DNA of 64,000 nt from Haloarcula vallismortis ATCC 29715 (lineage in GTDB: Archaea > Halobacteriota > Halobacteria > Halobacteriales > Haloarculaceae), in contig NZ_AOLQ01000055.1 in NCBI RefSeq assembly GCF_000337775.1, positions 30,375 to 94,374 on the forward strand. The letters are read 5' to 3'. Below are positions 17,223-26,760 of this stretch, piece by piece; the first letter of the stretch is position 1; each line of letters begins with the position of its first letter. Below the pieces are notes generated by a model. It saw only the letters and a list, made by a program, of their open reading frames with translations. It made no database searches and had not been told where the DNA came from. The position numbers and the translations under genes are program-made.

Positions 17223-19239
17223 CGCTTCTCACTTCCGTCTCATCCATGTCAACAGCACCGTCCGCGTTGTTGGCCGTCTCCAGTCGCTGTGCAACAAGAG
17301 ACGGAATCGATACGATACCGCGTGGGACGAACAGCACGAATAGAATAAACAGTGTTCCAATGATAAGCCGCCACTGGTCGGTGTACGACGAGAGGAATTC
17401 TTCAGCCCCGAAGAAGACACCAGAGCCAATCATGGGACCGTACAGTGTGCCCATCCCACCGAACAGCGCAATGACAATGACCTCACCAGAGTGGATCCAG
17501 TTGAGTGTCTGGTCCGGTGAGATGATGACAGTCGACGGACTGACAGCGAGAAGCCCGCCGGCCAGTCCAGCCATACCGCCGCTGATGACAAACGCTCGGC
17601 GCTTGTATCTGTTGACGTCGTACCCGATGAACTCCGCTCGCTCTTCGCTTTCCCGGATCGACTGCAGGACACTGCCAAACGGCGCGTTCATCATGCGGCG
17701 AGCGAACAGGAGCGAGAGCACGGCAATTAGCAGGGCGAGATAGTAGAACACGAACTGCTGTCCGACCTCGTACCCCAGAAGGCCGAACTCGATGTTCGAG
17801 AGTGCCGCTCCGACGCCGCCGAGTCCAAGGAACGCTTCGAAGCCGAGCAAGCCGTCGCTCCCGCCGGTGAAGTCGAACTTGAACACGGCACTGTAGAGCA
17901 ACTCCGCGAACGCCAGCGTAATCATTGCGAAGTACACGCCGGAGACGCGAATCGAGAGGCTTCCGACGATCCAGGCCAGGATTGCACAGAGGAGAATAGC
18001 CCCGAGTAACACGACAAAAACCGACTGCGAGTAGTGCAACATCACGAGCGCAGCGGTGTATGCACCGACGCCGTAGAACATCGTGTGCCCGAGCGGCACC
18101 AGTCCGGCGTATCCCATCACGATATCCAGACTCAGGGCGAAAATGGCCCAGATGAGGATCTCATTGAGGACGACAAGGTAGTACTGATCGCCCATGAGCA
18201 GAATCGCCACTGGCGCGACTGCGAGTGCGACCACGGCGATTCCGCCGAGCCGGACCCGTGTGCTGTCTGCCAGTATCCCGCCGTAGCCGCCGACGAGAAG
18301 CTCACCTTCGCCCTCTGATTCCTCACCCCGTGTTCCAAACAGCCCTTGCGGTTTGACGAGCAACACTGCGATCATAAGCAGGTACACGGTCAGCCCTTCG
18401 AGATTGGGAACACTCAGCGTTGTATCACCGAACGTGGCAAGGACACTCCCACTGTAGGCCCGCATCAGCGTCTGGACGACGCCGACGAGCAATCCACCGA
18501 AGACGGCCCCTCTGAAACTACCGAGGCCACCGAGAACGACAACGACGAACGCCGGAATGATGACGCTGTTTCCCATCCCGGTGTTCACGTTCTGGTAGCC
18601 GCCAAGGACGATTCCGGCGACGGCAGCCAGTGCCGCACCGACGCCAAAGACCAGTGTGTAGTACTGGTCGATATCAATACCGACGTTGCGGACCATCTCA
18701 CGGTCCTGAGACCCGGCACGGATGATCATCCCGTACTTTGTCCGGTTCAGTAGGTACCACGTCACGACTGCAAGCAACGCCGCAAAGGCGATCATGAAGT
18801 AGTTGTACACGGACACCTGGACGCCCAGTATGGACACTGGTTGGCTCAGATACGCGGGGACAGCTAGCTGTCGTTGCTGTGTCCCCCAGATCAGACGGAT
18901 GCCGTCGTTGATGACGAGTACGAGCCCGAACGTCAGAAGAATATGATACAGCGGGTCCCGGCCATACAACGGTCGGACAGTCGTTCGCTCGATAGCGGCA
19001 CCGATGAGACCGACGACGACCGGTGCGACCACTATTGCGACCCAGAATCCAATCCCAGCACCGAACGGCGCGATGATGCTCAGGGAGAGATACGCACCGA
19101 GTGCGAACAGTTCGCCATGGGAGAAGTTGATTACGTCCATTACGCCGAAGATGACTGACAGCCCGGCGGCTAGCAGGACGTAAACCATCCCCAGGGTGAG
19201 GCCATTCAGCAGTTGTTCTATGAAGTCGGCAGCGACCAT
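17215..19239 (-). CDS. fused LivH-LivM permease of the ABC transporter
   Basis: A single 674-residue membrane protein contains both permease halves that are normally two genes. Residues about 1-295 match LivH (FIEQLLNGLTLGMVYVLLA, and the EAA-like segment around AGSQDREMVRNVGI). A loop of about 35 polar residues (GTRGEESEGEGELLVGG) follows, then residues about 330-650 match LivM (LSLDIVMGYAGLVPLGHTMF, and IRESEERAEFIGYDVNRYK). About 16 transmembrane helices are expected. It ends in an acidic tail. The reading frame is continuous, so the fusion is real unless an assembly error removed a stop. It lies between livK and livG in the operon. Confidence 0.9.
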   Translation of the reverse strand: MVAADFIEQLLNGLTLGMVYVLLAAGLSVIFGVMDVINFSHGELFALGAYLSLSIIAPFGAGIGFWVAIVVAPVVVGLIGAAIERTTVRPLYGRDPLYHILLTFGLVLVINDGIRLIWGTQQRQLAVPAYLSQPVSILGVQVSVYNYFMIAFAALLAVVTWYLLNRTKYGMIIRAGSQDREMVRNVGIDIDQYYTLVFGVGAALAAVAGIVLGGYQNVNTGMGNSVIIPAFVVVVLGGLGSFRGAVFGGLLVGVVQTLMRAYSGSVLATFGDTTLSVPNLEGLTVYLLMIAVLLVKPQGLFGTRGEESEGEGELLVGGYGGILADSTRVRLGGIAVVALAVAPVAILLMGDQYYLVVLNEILIWAIFALSLDIVMGYAGLVPLGHTMFYGVGAYTAALVMLHYSQSVFVVLLGAILLCAILAWIVGSLSIRVSGVYFAMITLAFAELLYSAVFKFDFTGGSDGLLGFEAFLGLGGVGAALSNIEFGLLGYEVGQQFVFYYLALLIAVLSLLFARRMMNAPFGSVLQSIRESEERAEFIGYDVNRYKRRAFVISGGMAGLAGGLLAVSPSTVIISPDQTLNWIHSGEVIVIALFGGMGTLYGPMIGSGVFFGAEEFLSSYTDQWRLIIGTLFILFVLFVPRGIVSIPSLVAQRLETANNADGAVDMDETEVRSDD

Positions 19240-19247
19240 TGTGCTAC

Positions 19248-20495
19248 CTACATCTCACAACCGAGGTCACTGGCCGGTGGCAGCGTCTCCGACCCCGGGA
19301 CCTGCTCGAGCAATTCGACATCCGCTGTATCACCGTCGCCCTCGACGAGCTCAGCCATCCACGTTGGGTTCGTGGCCTGATGGTCGCTCTCTCGAAGCGT
19401 AATGTCTCCCAGGACTGTCGTGAACGTGCCGCCCTCAAGTGCGTCTCGGACATCTGCCGGTTCGGTACTCCCAGCTTTGTTCATTCCTTTCGCCATCAAC
19501 CGCATCGAGTCGTAGCCGACACGGGCGAAGTTGCCTGGCTCTCTGTCGTTTTCGCTGGCGTAGGCCTCAACGAATGCCGGATTGTCACCGGTGTCGAGCG
19601 AGGGGTCGTACCGAGCGCCGCCGAAGGTACCGACACTGTTTGCGCCGGTTCCAGCACGGACACTCTGGAACGTCTGGGTCGGACCGACAACAGCCATCTG
19701 GTCGGTGAGGCCCTGATCCGCGGCCTGGTTGGTGAAGTTCACCAGGTCACCGCCGGTCATCCCCAGAACGACCACGTCAGCGTCAGAGTTGCTGATCTGC
19801 GTGATGAACGAGCCGTAGTTACTGGCACCCAGCTCGGACGTTGATGTCCCGACCTCAGTGTAGTCGTCGCTGGCGGCCTCCATGCGCCTGCTGGTGCGGT
19901 TGTACACCGAGTCGCCGTACGCGTAGTCCGCATAGTGGAACCAGACGTTGCTCCCCAGATTATTGACTGAGTAGGCAGATATGGCCTCGGCAATCTGTGC
20001 AGTGTTCGTTTCGAAGCGGAACACCCACTCGTTGCAGGCAGACCCAGTGATCGGGACTGCTGCGCCGCCGGGGAAGTAGATGTGCTCCGACTGAGCGGCG
20101 AAGTCGTTCAGCCCGAGTGCAACGGAGCTGGAAATCGCACCGAACACGAACTCCGCCCCCTCTTCCTGAACAACGCGCTGTGCCTCGGACTGTGCGGCTC
20201 CGGCCTCGGTCTCCGTGTCGCCCGTCACCAGCTCGAACTCGAAGTCGTAGTTGTCGTTGTTGTTGATTTCCGTTACGGCGAGCTCAGCCCCAGTTCGCTG
20301 GCCCGGCCCGAGAGAGCTGAAGGGGCCGGTCATCGGGTTCAGGCTCGCAACGGTCACAGCACCGTCGCCGCCTGTGGACCCGCCCTGACAGCCAGCGAGG
20401 CCAAGCGCGCCGACCGCGCCGGCGGCGGCGAGGAACTGTCTCCGTGAACGGTCGATGCCCGCACTACTGTCTGATGAAGTACCTTCGCTCGACAT
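19248..20495 (-). CDS. livK: Liv-type substrate-binding lipoprotein
   Basis: A 415-residue periplasmic-binding-protein-like receptor (type 1 fold, LivK/AmiC group). The N-terminus has a twin-arginine motif (SRRQFLA) and lipobox ALGLAGC, so it is a Tat lipoprotein facing outward. A Gly/Ser tether and the opening strand VTVASLNPMTGPFSSLGPG follow. I start at the ATG at 20495; the preceding 16 codons have no signal-peptide features. It is the first gene of the Liv operon. The ligand is unknown, and the AmiC-like group also binds amides, which would fit the amidase next door. Confidence 0.9.
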   Translation of the reverse strand: MSSEGTSSDSSAGIDRSRRQFLAAAGAVGALGLAGCQGGSTGGDGAVTVASLNPMTGPFSSLGPGQRTGAELAVTEINNNDNYDFEFELVTGDTETEAGAAQSEAQRVVQEEGAEFVFGAISSSVALGLNDFAAQSEHIYFPGGAAVPITGSACNEWVFRFETNTAQIAEAISAYSVNNLGSNVWFHYADYAYGDSVYNRTSRRMEAASDDYTEVGTSTSELGASNYGSFITQISNSDADVVVLGMTGGDLVNFTNQAADQGLTDQMAVVGPTQTFQSVRAGTGANSVGTFGGARYDPSLDTGDNPAFVEAYASENDREPGNFARVGYDSMRLMAKGMNKAGSTEPADVRDALEGGTFTTVLGDITLRESDHQATNPTWMAELVEGDGDTADVELLEQVPGSETLPPASDLGCEM

Positions 20496-20626
20496 AGGTT
20501 CATTATCTATTGTTAAGCAAATCGTATTAAAGCCTTGCCCCATGTCGGCGTGTCGCTCGCTGTCCGCACCCTTCAGGCTCAGCAGTATCGCGTCTCACCG
20601 CTTCTGTTCCGTACCCGCCGTCGTGG

Positions 20627-23476
20627 CTAGCGAGCCGTGTCGTCCTGTCTGTACAGCCACGCCAGCGCAGTCCCGAGTACTGCGGACACCCCGGTCAGTG
20701 TCGTGAATCCGGGGCCACTGGCGTCCGTTCCGGTATTCACCGCCGTCGCTGTGTCCGCGCGCTCTGTCTCAGCAGTCGTCGCCGCCGTACTCGTCACGGT
20801 GCTCTCGTCTGTCTCAGTGCCCTCACTCGTCAGCGTGTCATCGGTGCCACCGTCAGACGGACTCACTGCCCTCATCAGCGTCCGTGTTGCCGTTGTTGCA
20901 GACTCGATATCTGCGTCGGCGAACAACAACTGTTTGTACTCGAAATTCTCGAACATCGCCAGCTGGTCGTCGTAGTGTTCGCCGGTCGTGTCGTCTGGAG
21001 CAACGTAGCCGTCGTTGCCGGGCGGGAGAATGTTCTCTGCCTGCGGGTCGTCACTAAGCTGGACGAGGTGATTCTCGGTCCCGCGGTTCATCAGCGCCGT
21101 GTTCCCCGCGGACGTGACACCGATAGGCATCCCGAACAGCGCGAGGTTGTCGAACTCGTGAAGTGCTGCCGCACGCCGCCAAGTTCTCGGGTCGCCGTCG
21201 TATCGCTCGGCGAGTTCGTCCACGGCGGTCCGGAACGCGCTGACCAGCGCATCTGTGATGTCGCCGTCAGCATACTCGGCCTGCGTCGACAGTGCTGTCT
21301 CCGCTGAGTTGAGGACTCGCATCAGGGTGCCGCGGCCGTAGTCGTAGCCGAGGAAGTACGACGCCGGACCGTATGCGCTCCCGAACGTCTCGCTGAAGAC
21401 TTCCTCTAAAATATACGGGAACGTTGCATCCCAGATGGTGTACCCGGCAGAGTGGCGTCCCTCGTTGTCTTCGCCGTCAGCCTGTGCAAAGTGGTCCCAC
21501 GAGGCCAGTTCGTCGCGTGCTTGCTGTTCGGTGTCGGAGAGGTCTGCGTCCGCAAGCGCATCAAGCAAATGGTCTTTGTACCGAATTGAACGCAGATCAG
21601 TAAAGGAGATATCGTAGATAACAGTCTTCAGGAAGTCGTAATCGACTGCCCCCTCCTGTGCTAACCGCTGCTCGACCAGATTGATGATCCGTTGCACGCG
21701 GTGGTCGGTCGACCACGAGTAGCTCAGGTCGCCGTTGTTCCACTCCGGAGCGGGTTTGTTGTTCCACTGGGCCGAGTAGCCCGGGTCGGGGTTGATGGCG
21801 TAGGGCACGTCGCCATCAGCCGCACGCAGGTAATCCTCAGCTGTCAGTTCGTACTGCGTCCCGTCAGCGGGGAGCCGTGTATCCCAGTCGACCGATTCAC
21901 TGTCCGGATACCGACCCAGATGAACGTACGCGATGTCACCGTCTTTGTCTGCCCACATGAAATTCAGCGCGTAGTCACAGCGCTGTGCTGACTCCCGGAA
22001 CTCCTCGGCGTCCGTCGCAAACTGACATTCGTAGTAGGCCCGCCAACAGTTCATATGCCGGCCGGCGTATGACTTCGTCTGTGCCAGTGCTTCCCCGCTG
22101 TCAGGATCCCACTGTGTCACAACGCCGTGGCGAGTGAACCGTTCAGTGTAGGTTACGTCCTCGCCGTCGGCGACAGTGATTGTCCGCTCAGCCGTTTCGA
22201 CCTCGTACTCCGCACCCTGAAAGGTGTACGTGTCCGGACCCGACGAGTTGGTCGTGATCGACTCCGTGAACATCTGGATGCAGTTGTCGATCCCGGCGGT
22301 CGAGGTCATTGCCCCGTTTCGGTTGTGGCCGAACATGATGAACGGATACCCGGCAACCGTGACACCAGCGACGTCGAAATCCGGGCCGTGCAGGCTCGCC
22401 TCGTACATTATCGAGGGTGTGTTGAACCCCATCTGTGGCCCGCCCATCAGTAACGCATCGCCACTGGACGTGATATCACCCTGAACAGCGAGGGCGTTGC
22501 TGCCGTATTTGATCGGGAGGCCCAGGCTATCGAGCCCGGAGGCGAGCGTTCGCATCCGATCCATCTCTGCCTCGTGCATCCCCTCAGCGTCAGTTGGGGG
22601 CGCGTAGTCCCCGCCAGTCACAACATTGCTCGGTGTTACGGACGGGCCGCTTGCGCCACGGGTCACCCTGCGTGTCTCCTGTCCCCCGGCCACGTCGGGT
22701 GTCGGCCCTGTTCCCACATCAGTATAGGAAGGGGAGTAGCCATCCGACGGCTGGACCGTCGAGGTCGGGCAACCAGGGTCGTCGCCCCACTGCAGGTCCT
22801 CGAACAGCTCCATCGCACGCTGTTCACTACCGGTCTCCTTCGTGAGTGCGTCGAGAACTGTCGCGCTGAGCGTCTCGAGCTGGAAGCCGCTGAAATACGC
22901 CATGCTGGCGACGAACATTCCAGCAGCGTCTGTCGTAGTAAACTCCTCGGGCTCGAACCCGTGCTCCTGAAACGCCCGGTGGAATTCCAGCTCCTCGCTC
23001 TCACGGACCTCGGTAATGTACCGATTGATGCCGTCTGTAAACGCCTGCAGGACCGCTCGCTGGGCCGCCGTCAGCTGTTCGGCGGCCTGCTCGTCGAGTG
23101 ACGGCTCGCCGGCCGTGTTGCGCCGCGCCTCGATATCGAACTGGACCCAGTCAGTGTCCTCATCACCCGCACCGAGGACTGCCGCGACAGTCCCATCATA
23201 GTACCGCCGGTACAGTTCTAGCTGATAGAGTCGGTCTGCTGCTGTTGCGTATCCGAACCCATAGAACGCCGGCGCGCGGCTGTCAGCGTCACGCGCGTAG
23301 ATGTGGGGAACGCCGTGGTCGTCCCGTCGTATCGTAACCGTGACATCGTCTTCCTGCGCGTACGCCAACTCCGTCTCGACGGCACCGATGCCGGTCATGC
23401 CGGTCACCGCCGCGCCTGTCTTCAGAAGCGTTCGTCGCGAGAGATGCTGCCACGAGTGCTGGTGCTGTGCTGGCAT
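20627..23476 (-). CDS. exported penicillin-acylase-family N-terminal-nucleophile hydrolase with PGF-CTERM anchor
   Basis: A 949-residue precursor. A Tat signal opens it (SRRTLLKTG, hydrophobic core to about residue 35). The family layout follows: an alpha part (about 45-290), a Gly/Thr-rich linker (about 240-310) likely removed by self-cleavage, and the beta part starting at the nucleophile S326 in KYG/SNALAVQG. Downstream GHNRNGAMTSTAG and the long beta domain are typical. The C-terminus is a Thr-rich spacer followed by GPGF, a hydrophobic helix and a basic tail, that is, a PGF-CTERM signal for archaeosortase processing and lipid anchoring. Such enzymes cleave amides including phenylacetyl amides. 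Next to a phenylacetate pathway, release of phenylacetate outside the cell is a sensible inference; acyl-homoserine lactones or other amides are alternatives. Confidence 0.88.
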   Translation of the reverse strand: MPAQHQHSWQHLSRRTLLKTGAAVTGMTGIGAVETELAYAQEDDVTVTIRRDDHGVPHIYARDADSRAPAFYGFGYATAADRLYQLELYRRYYDGTVAAVLGAGDEDTDWVQFDIEARRNTAGEPSLDEQAAEQLTAAQRAVLQAFTDGINRYITEVRESEELEFHRAFQEHGFEPEEFTTTDAAGMFVASMAYFSGFQLETLSATVLDALTKETGSEQRAMELFEDLQWGDDPGCPTSTVQPSDGYSPSYTDVGTGPTPDVAGGQETRRVTRGASGPSVTPSNVVTGGDYAPPTDAEGMHEAEMDRMRTLASGLDSLGLPIKYGSNALAVQGDITSSGDALLMGGPQMGFNTPSIMYEASLHGPDFDVAGVTVAGYPFIMFGHNRNGAMTSTAGIDNCIQMFTESITTNSSGPDTYTFQGAEYEVETAERTITVADGEDVTYTERFTRHGVVTQWDPDSGEALAQTKSYAGRHMNCWRAYYECQFATDAEEFRESAQRCDYALNFMWADKDGDIAYVHLGRYPDSESVDWDTRLPADGTQYELTAEDYLRAADGDVPYAINPDPGYSAQWNNKPAPEWNNGDLSYSWSTDHRVQRIINLVEQRLAQEGAVDYDFLKTVIYDISFTDLRSIRYKDHLLDALADADLSDTEQQARDELASWDHFAQADGEDNEGRHSAGYTIWDATFPYILEEVFSETFGSAYGPASYFLGYDYGRGTLMRVLNSAETALSTQAEYADGDITDALVSAFRTAVDELAERYDGDPRTWRRAAALHEFDNLALFGMPIGVTSAGNTALMNRGTENHLVQLSDDPQAENILPPGNDGYVAPDDTTGEHYDDQLAMFENFEYKQLLFADADIESATTATRTLMRAVSPSDGGTDDTLTSEGTETDESTVTSTAATTAETERADTATAVNTGTDASGPGFTTLTGVSAVLGTALAWLYRQDDTAR

Positions 23477-23617
23477 CCCGTAGGTGACAGTCTGGATATG
23501 TAATAAATATTTGGAGATATTTTTCGTGAAGGAGGATGTGTGCCTGCGCAAATCCCGTTCTGGGACCCAAGTCACGCTGAACCGGGCAGAATACCGACGC
23601 TCAGCACCCGACCCAAG

Positions 23618-23649
23618 CATATAATTGGGAGCCTCCCACAGTCCTCGCT
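23618..23649 (+). promoter_or_regulatory. TATA box for the VOC-protein gene
   Basis: CATATAATT at 23619-23627 lies about 25-30 bases before the ATG at 23650, consistent with a leaderless mRNA. The same 173-base divergent region contains AAATATTTATT near 23500-23513 on the other strand, about 30 bases before the amidase start. Confidence 0.5.
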
Positions 23650-24120
23650 ATGTCACAGGAGACACCGGTCCGTGTCGACCATATCGGAATCGCTGTCGAG
23701 GACATCGCCGACGCTGAGCCGTTCCTGTTCACACTCGGCTGTCGGAAACTCATCGAAGAGTCCGTCGACGGCCGGTTTCGCTGGGCGCAGTACGACTTCG
23801 ACCGGGACGCGTCGCGGCTCGAACTTATCGCACCGGAAGCACCGGACACGTTCCTCACATCGTATCTCGACGACCACGGCCCGGGACTACACCATGTCAC
23901 GCTCGAAGTGGCATCTGTTGATGCAGTGACAGCGGTCATAGAGCACAATGGATACAGCGTCGTCGACTACCGCGAATATCAGGACTGGACTGAGGCGTTT
24001 GTGTCCCCCTCGAACCCGACCGGGGCGCTGTTTCAACTGTTCGAGTATCACGACAGCTACGATGCTGACCGGCCACCTGCCGGGCAGCTCTACGTCGATG
24101 GCAGCCGACTCGATGGCTGA
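23650..24120 (+). CDS. VOC/glyoxalase-superfamily protein, methylmalonyl-CoA-epimerase-like
   Basis: A 156-residue protein with two beta-alpha-beta-beta-beta modules. The start VRVDHIGIAVEDIADAEPF and the second module start GPGLHHVTLEVASVDA are those of methylmalonyl-CoA epimerase, with the two metal-binding histidines in the DHIG and HHVT positions and a C-terminal glutamate in LFQLFEYH. A true epimerase would link propionyl-CoA to succinyl-CoA, but other VOC enzymes share this pattern. It is monocistronic, divergent from the amidase and convergent with the amine oxidase, so the phenylacetate context may point to a distinct substrate. Confidence 0.7.
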   Translation: MSQETPVRVDHIGIAVEDIADAEPFLFTLGCRKLIEESVDGRFRWAQYDFDRDASRLELIAPEAPDTFLTSYLDDHGPGLHHVTLEVASVDAVTAVIEHNGYSVVDYREYQDWTEAFVSPSNPTGALFQLFEYHDSYDADRPPAGQLYVDGSRLDG

Positions 24121-24179
24121 CAGCTGCAGCGGTTCGCTCTCGGGAAACGCGTCAGGCGAGAACAACAGGTAGTGCGCTC

Positions 24180-26231
24180 TCAGTCGTCGTCAGCAGCCTC
24201 GCCCCTGCTTTCCGGCGTCTCGTCGTCGAACTCATCGCGTGAAGGGACGGTGTGGCCTTCGTTGATAACGTGCTCGGGCGGTACGTCAAGGGCTTCCGAC
24301 TGGCCGAAGAAGTTGTCAGGGGTTAGCTTGAGATTGGCCATCTGTACCGGCAACACCGGCCAGTCCTCCGGTCGCGTAACGTGGTTTTTCCCGAGCGTGT
24401 ACCAGACGACGAGGTCTTCATCGGTGAGGTCGCGGTCCGCCTCGGTCCAGACCGGGAGCCCCGCGGGGCCTTCAGCCTGATTCGGGTAGTCGCCGGCGGG
24501 GAACATCTCGTTCTCGTCGTGTGGGGTAACCCAGAGATGGTTCTTGACGAAGCCGGAGCGCCGAATGACGCTACTGTCGTCCTGCTGGGCGGCTTTGACG
24601 TTCTCGTGGGGTTCGATACGGTACCCGACCTCGTTGTCCAGGCGGTTCGTCTCGGTTGGGTTCGTGACTTTCCAGTAGCGCCCGTCGAGCGGGTTGATAA
24701 GCCGCTGTGCCTCCTGTTCACTCTCTAACTGACGCTCTTCCGCGTAGAAGGCGTTGCCACCCGGGTTGGGTGTTTCCGCCGATGGGTCCGCGTGCGGACT
24801 GAAACCTTGCGGCCCACTCGGCACCGTCTGGTTCTCGACTTCGTAGACGTTGTTCTCGGTCCCGTCGATGTCGAAGTCCAGTCGGAAATTGAAGAAGTGC
24901 TGGTGAATTGGGGCTTTCAGCTGAGGTGCGACTAGCTCAGAATAGCCTTTGACGTCCTTGTTTTTCGGTGCCGCGGAGACGTTATCGATGCCAGTCAGGC
25001 GTACCTGCACCTGCACGGAGCCGTCCTGATAGAAGTACCAGTAGAAGCCGTAGTCGTAGTTGCCGACAGCGGCGATGAACGAGACGACAAGGCGACGGTT
25101 ACGGCGGGATTCGGCGCTCTCGGTGCGCCAGTCGGAACGTTCCCACAGCAAACCGTAGTCTTCTTCGTGCATACAGATAGCGTTGGGGAGGACATTGACA
25201 GCACCGTCCATCGTGTTCATCACCGCATCGAAGTAATGCATATAGCCCAGACAGTCACACCGCTTCTCCAGGGACTTCGCCATCCGGCCGATGTTGTACT
25301 CGCCGGCGTCCATGGCGTTTTTGAACCGGTCGTTCTGATCAGGCGTCCCGTATGGGACGGACATTTCAGCAAGCGATGCCCGGTGCAGAATCTTGCGGAA
25401 CTCCCCGTCATCGTTGTAGCCGACGTTGTGCAAGACGAGCCCCTCACGCTGGGTCCACCCGACCCGGAACTCCCAGTTTTGCCACTCGACCCTGTGACCG
25501 GACACGTCGAACGACGGCCCGTCCGGCTGCACAACGTCGTACGGTTTCAGGTCGTCCCGCAGGTCAATGTCCGCCTCGCGATATGCCATCTCCTCGGGTG
25601 GCAGCGGGTGGTCTTCATCCGGCGGCCCGTTATCCACGACCTCGACGACAGACATCTCGTCTAAGTCGACGTAGACGTGCAGGCCGGTAACTGGCTTGGC
25701 GTAGCCCTCGTCGCCGTCATCCGCACTCGGTCGTACGTACGTCAGACCGTGAGCAAGCCGACGGTCGCGGTCGATGTGTTCGGGAATGAAGTCGTACCCG
25801 ACCGACCACGGGTCAACCATGGCTCGCTCGGTGTCCACAACACCCCGGTCCTCGAGAGCGGCCTGCCACTCCTCGTGTGCTTTCACCGTCTGTTCACACT
25901 CGATGAACTCCTCGATAGCGATGGAGGGCTGTGCGCCTTCGATGTGCTCGACCGAACTGATCTCCTCAGCTTCGAGCGAAACGGTTGCTTCGTACGTCTT
26001 CCGCTCTGGGCTGTCGCGGATGACCGCGAAGGCCTGCCGTTCGATCTCCCGCCCATGTTCCTCGTGGGCAGTGATGGCGTCTTTCGACGGTTCATCGAGT
26101 TCGATTTTGACGATGCGTGCGCCATCAGTGAACTCACTCGTACTGGTCAGGAGGTCACCTGCGAGTTCAATCTCGTCCGGAGTGAGCGGGTCGAGTGGGT
26201 GACCGACCTGTTCTTTGGGTTCGGTTGCCAT
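24180..26231 (-). CDS. copper-containing primary amine oxidase
   Basis: The 683-residue enzyme oxidises primary amines to aldehydes with release of ammonia and hydrogen peroxide. The self-processing cofactor tyrosine is Y392 in VGNYDYGF (consensus N-Y-D/E). The catalytic base is D308 in AMDAGEYNIG. The copper ligands H443 and H445 are in PIHQHFFNF, with a third histidine near 600 (KNHLWVTPH). Domains N2/N3 precede the large beta-sandwich. There is no signal peptide. With phenylacetaldehyde-type aldehyde dehydrogenase, phenylacetate-CoA ligase and paa genes following, phenylethylamine or tyramine is the probable substrate. An IclR gene 530 bases away is a likely regulator. Length and motifs are normal for the family. 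Confidence 0.92.
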   Translation of the reverse strand: MATEPKEQVGHPLDPLTPDEIELAGDLLTSTSEFTDGARIVKIELDEPSKDAITAHEEHGREIERQAFAVIRDSPERKTYEATVSLEAEEISSVEHIEGAQPSIAIEEFIECEQTVKAHEEWQAALEDRGVVDTERAMVDPWSVGYDFIPEHIDRDRRLAHGLTYVRPSADDGDEGYAKPVTGLHVYVDLDEMSVVEVVDNGPPDEDHPLPPEEMAYREADIDLRDDLKPYDVVQPDGPSFDVSGHRVEWQNWEFRVGWTQREGLVLHNVGYNDDGEFRKILHRASLAEMSVPYGTPDQNDRFKNAMDAGEYNIGRMAKSLEKRCDCLGYMHYFDAVMNTMDGAVNVLPNAICMHEEDYGLLWERSDWRTESAESRRNRRLVVSFIAAVGNYDYGFYWYFYQDGSVQVQVRLTGIDNVSAAPKNKDVKGYSELVAPQLKAPIHQHFFNFRLDFDIDGTENNVYEVENQTVPSGPQGFSPHADPSAETPNPGGNAFYAEERQLESEQEAQRLINPLDGRYWKVTNPTETNRLDNEVGYRIEPHENVKAAQQDDSSVIRRSGFVKNHLWVTPHDENEMFPAGDYPNQAEGPAGLPVWTEADRDLTDEDLVVWYTLGKNHVTRPEDWPVLPVQMANLKLTPDNFFGQSEALDVPPEHVINEGHTVPSRDEFDDETPESRGEAADDD

Positions 26232-26333
26232 GCCTGTGATTATCTGTGTAACAGAATTATTAGTATTTTACTATTTATACACAGGTTACACTATGAGGGG
26301 TGAGAGTGCTACAGAGGCGAGAACGGGACTGTC
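26232..26333 (-). promoter_or_regulatory. amine oxidase promoter with inverted GTGTAAC repeat
   Basis: On the minus strand a TATAAATAG box (26271-26279) lies about 40-48 bases before the ATG. It is framed by GTGTAAC at 26246-26252 and its complement GTTACAC at 26285-26291, a symmetrical arrangement that could serve a dimeric regulator such as the nearby IclR protein. Confidence 0.4.
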
Positions 26334-26660
26334 TCAGTCGGCTCTCTCGTCTAACTGGACCGTCTCCTCGACAATAAGCCGGGGACCGGCCTCCAGATCG
26401 ATGAACTCAGCCGCGTCGGCCTGCACCCGCTCGGCGAGGTCGGAATCGAACGCCTCGCTGAGTGCGTCCATGTCCTCGAAATAGAGTTCGAGCACGCCGT
26501 CGTAGGCCGCTCGCTCCGGGTCTGTCGGCACAGATGTCACGTAGCGTTGCAGTCCCGGCAGATCCTTCGCCAGCTCCGAGTGGTCGCCTTGCCATCGGTC
26601 GGCGAACTCCTCGTGAGTGTAGCCATCTCTCCGGACGAGCAAATCGACGATTTTTGTCAT
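26334..26660 (-). CDS. EthD-domain protein
   Basis: A 108-residue dimeric alpha/beta-barrel protein with the EthD pattern: MTKIVDLLVRRDGYTHEEF, then HSELAKDLPGLQRYV, and a C-terminal DLEAGPRLIVEETV strand. EthD-like proteins occur beside aromatic and ether catabolic enzymes, where they act as small isomerases/decyclases or accessory factors; their exact role is often unknown. The ATG at 26660 is chosen because the upstream codons lack similarity. It is separated from the amine oxidase by the latter's promoter and is head-to-head with an IclR gene. Confidence 0.75.
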   Translation of the reverse strand: MTKIVDLLVRRDGYTHEEFADRWQGDHSELAKDLPGLQRYVTSVPTDPERAAYDGVLELYFEDMDALSEAFDSDLAERVQADAAEFIDLEAGPRLIVEETVQLDERAD

Positions 26661-26760
26661 GCGTACACCACGTCGACTCGGAGTGGCTTTTAGCTGCCGG
26701 TCTGACAGGGCCGCCACTGATTCAAGCTACTCGAACAAAACACTTGTAAGCCGATTAGTC

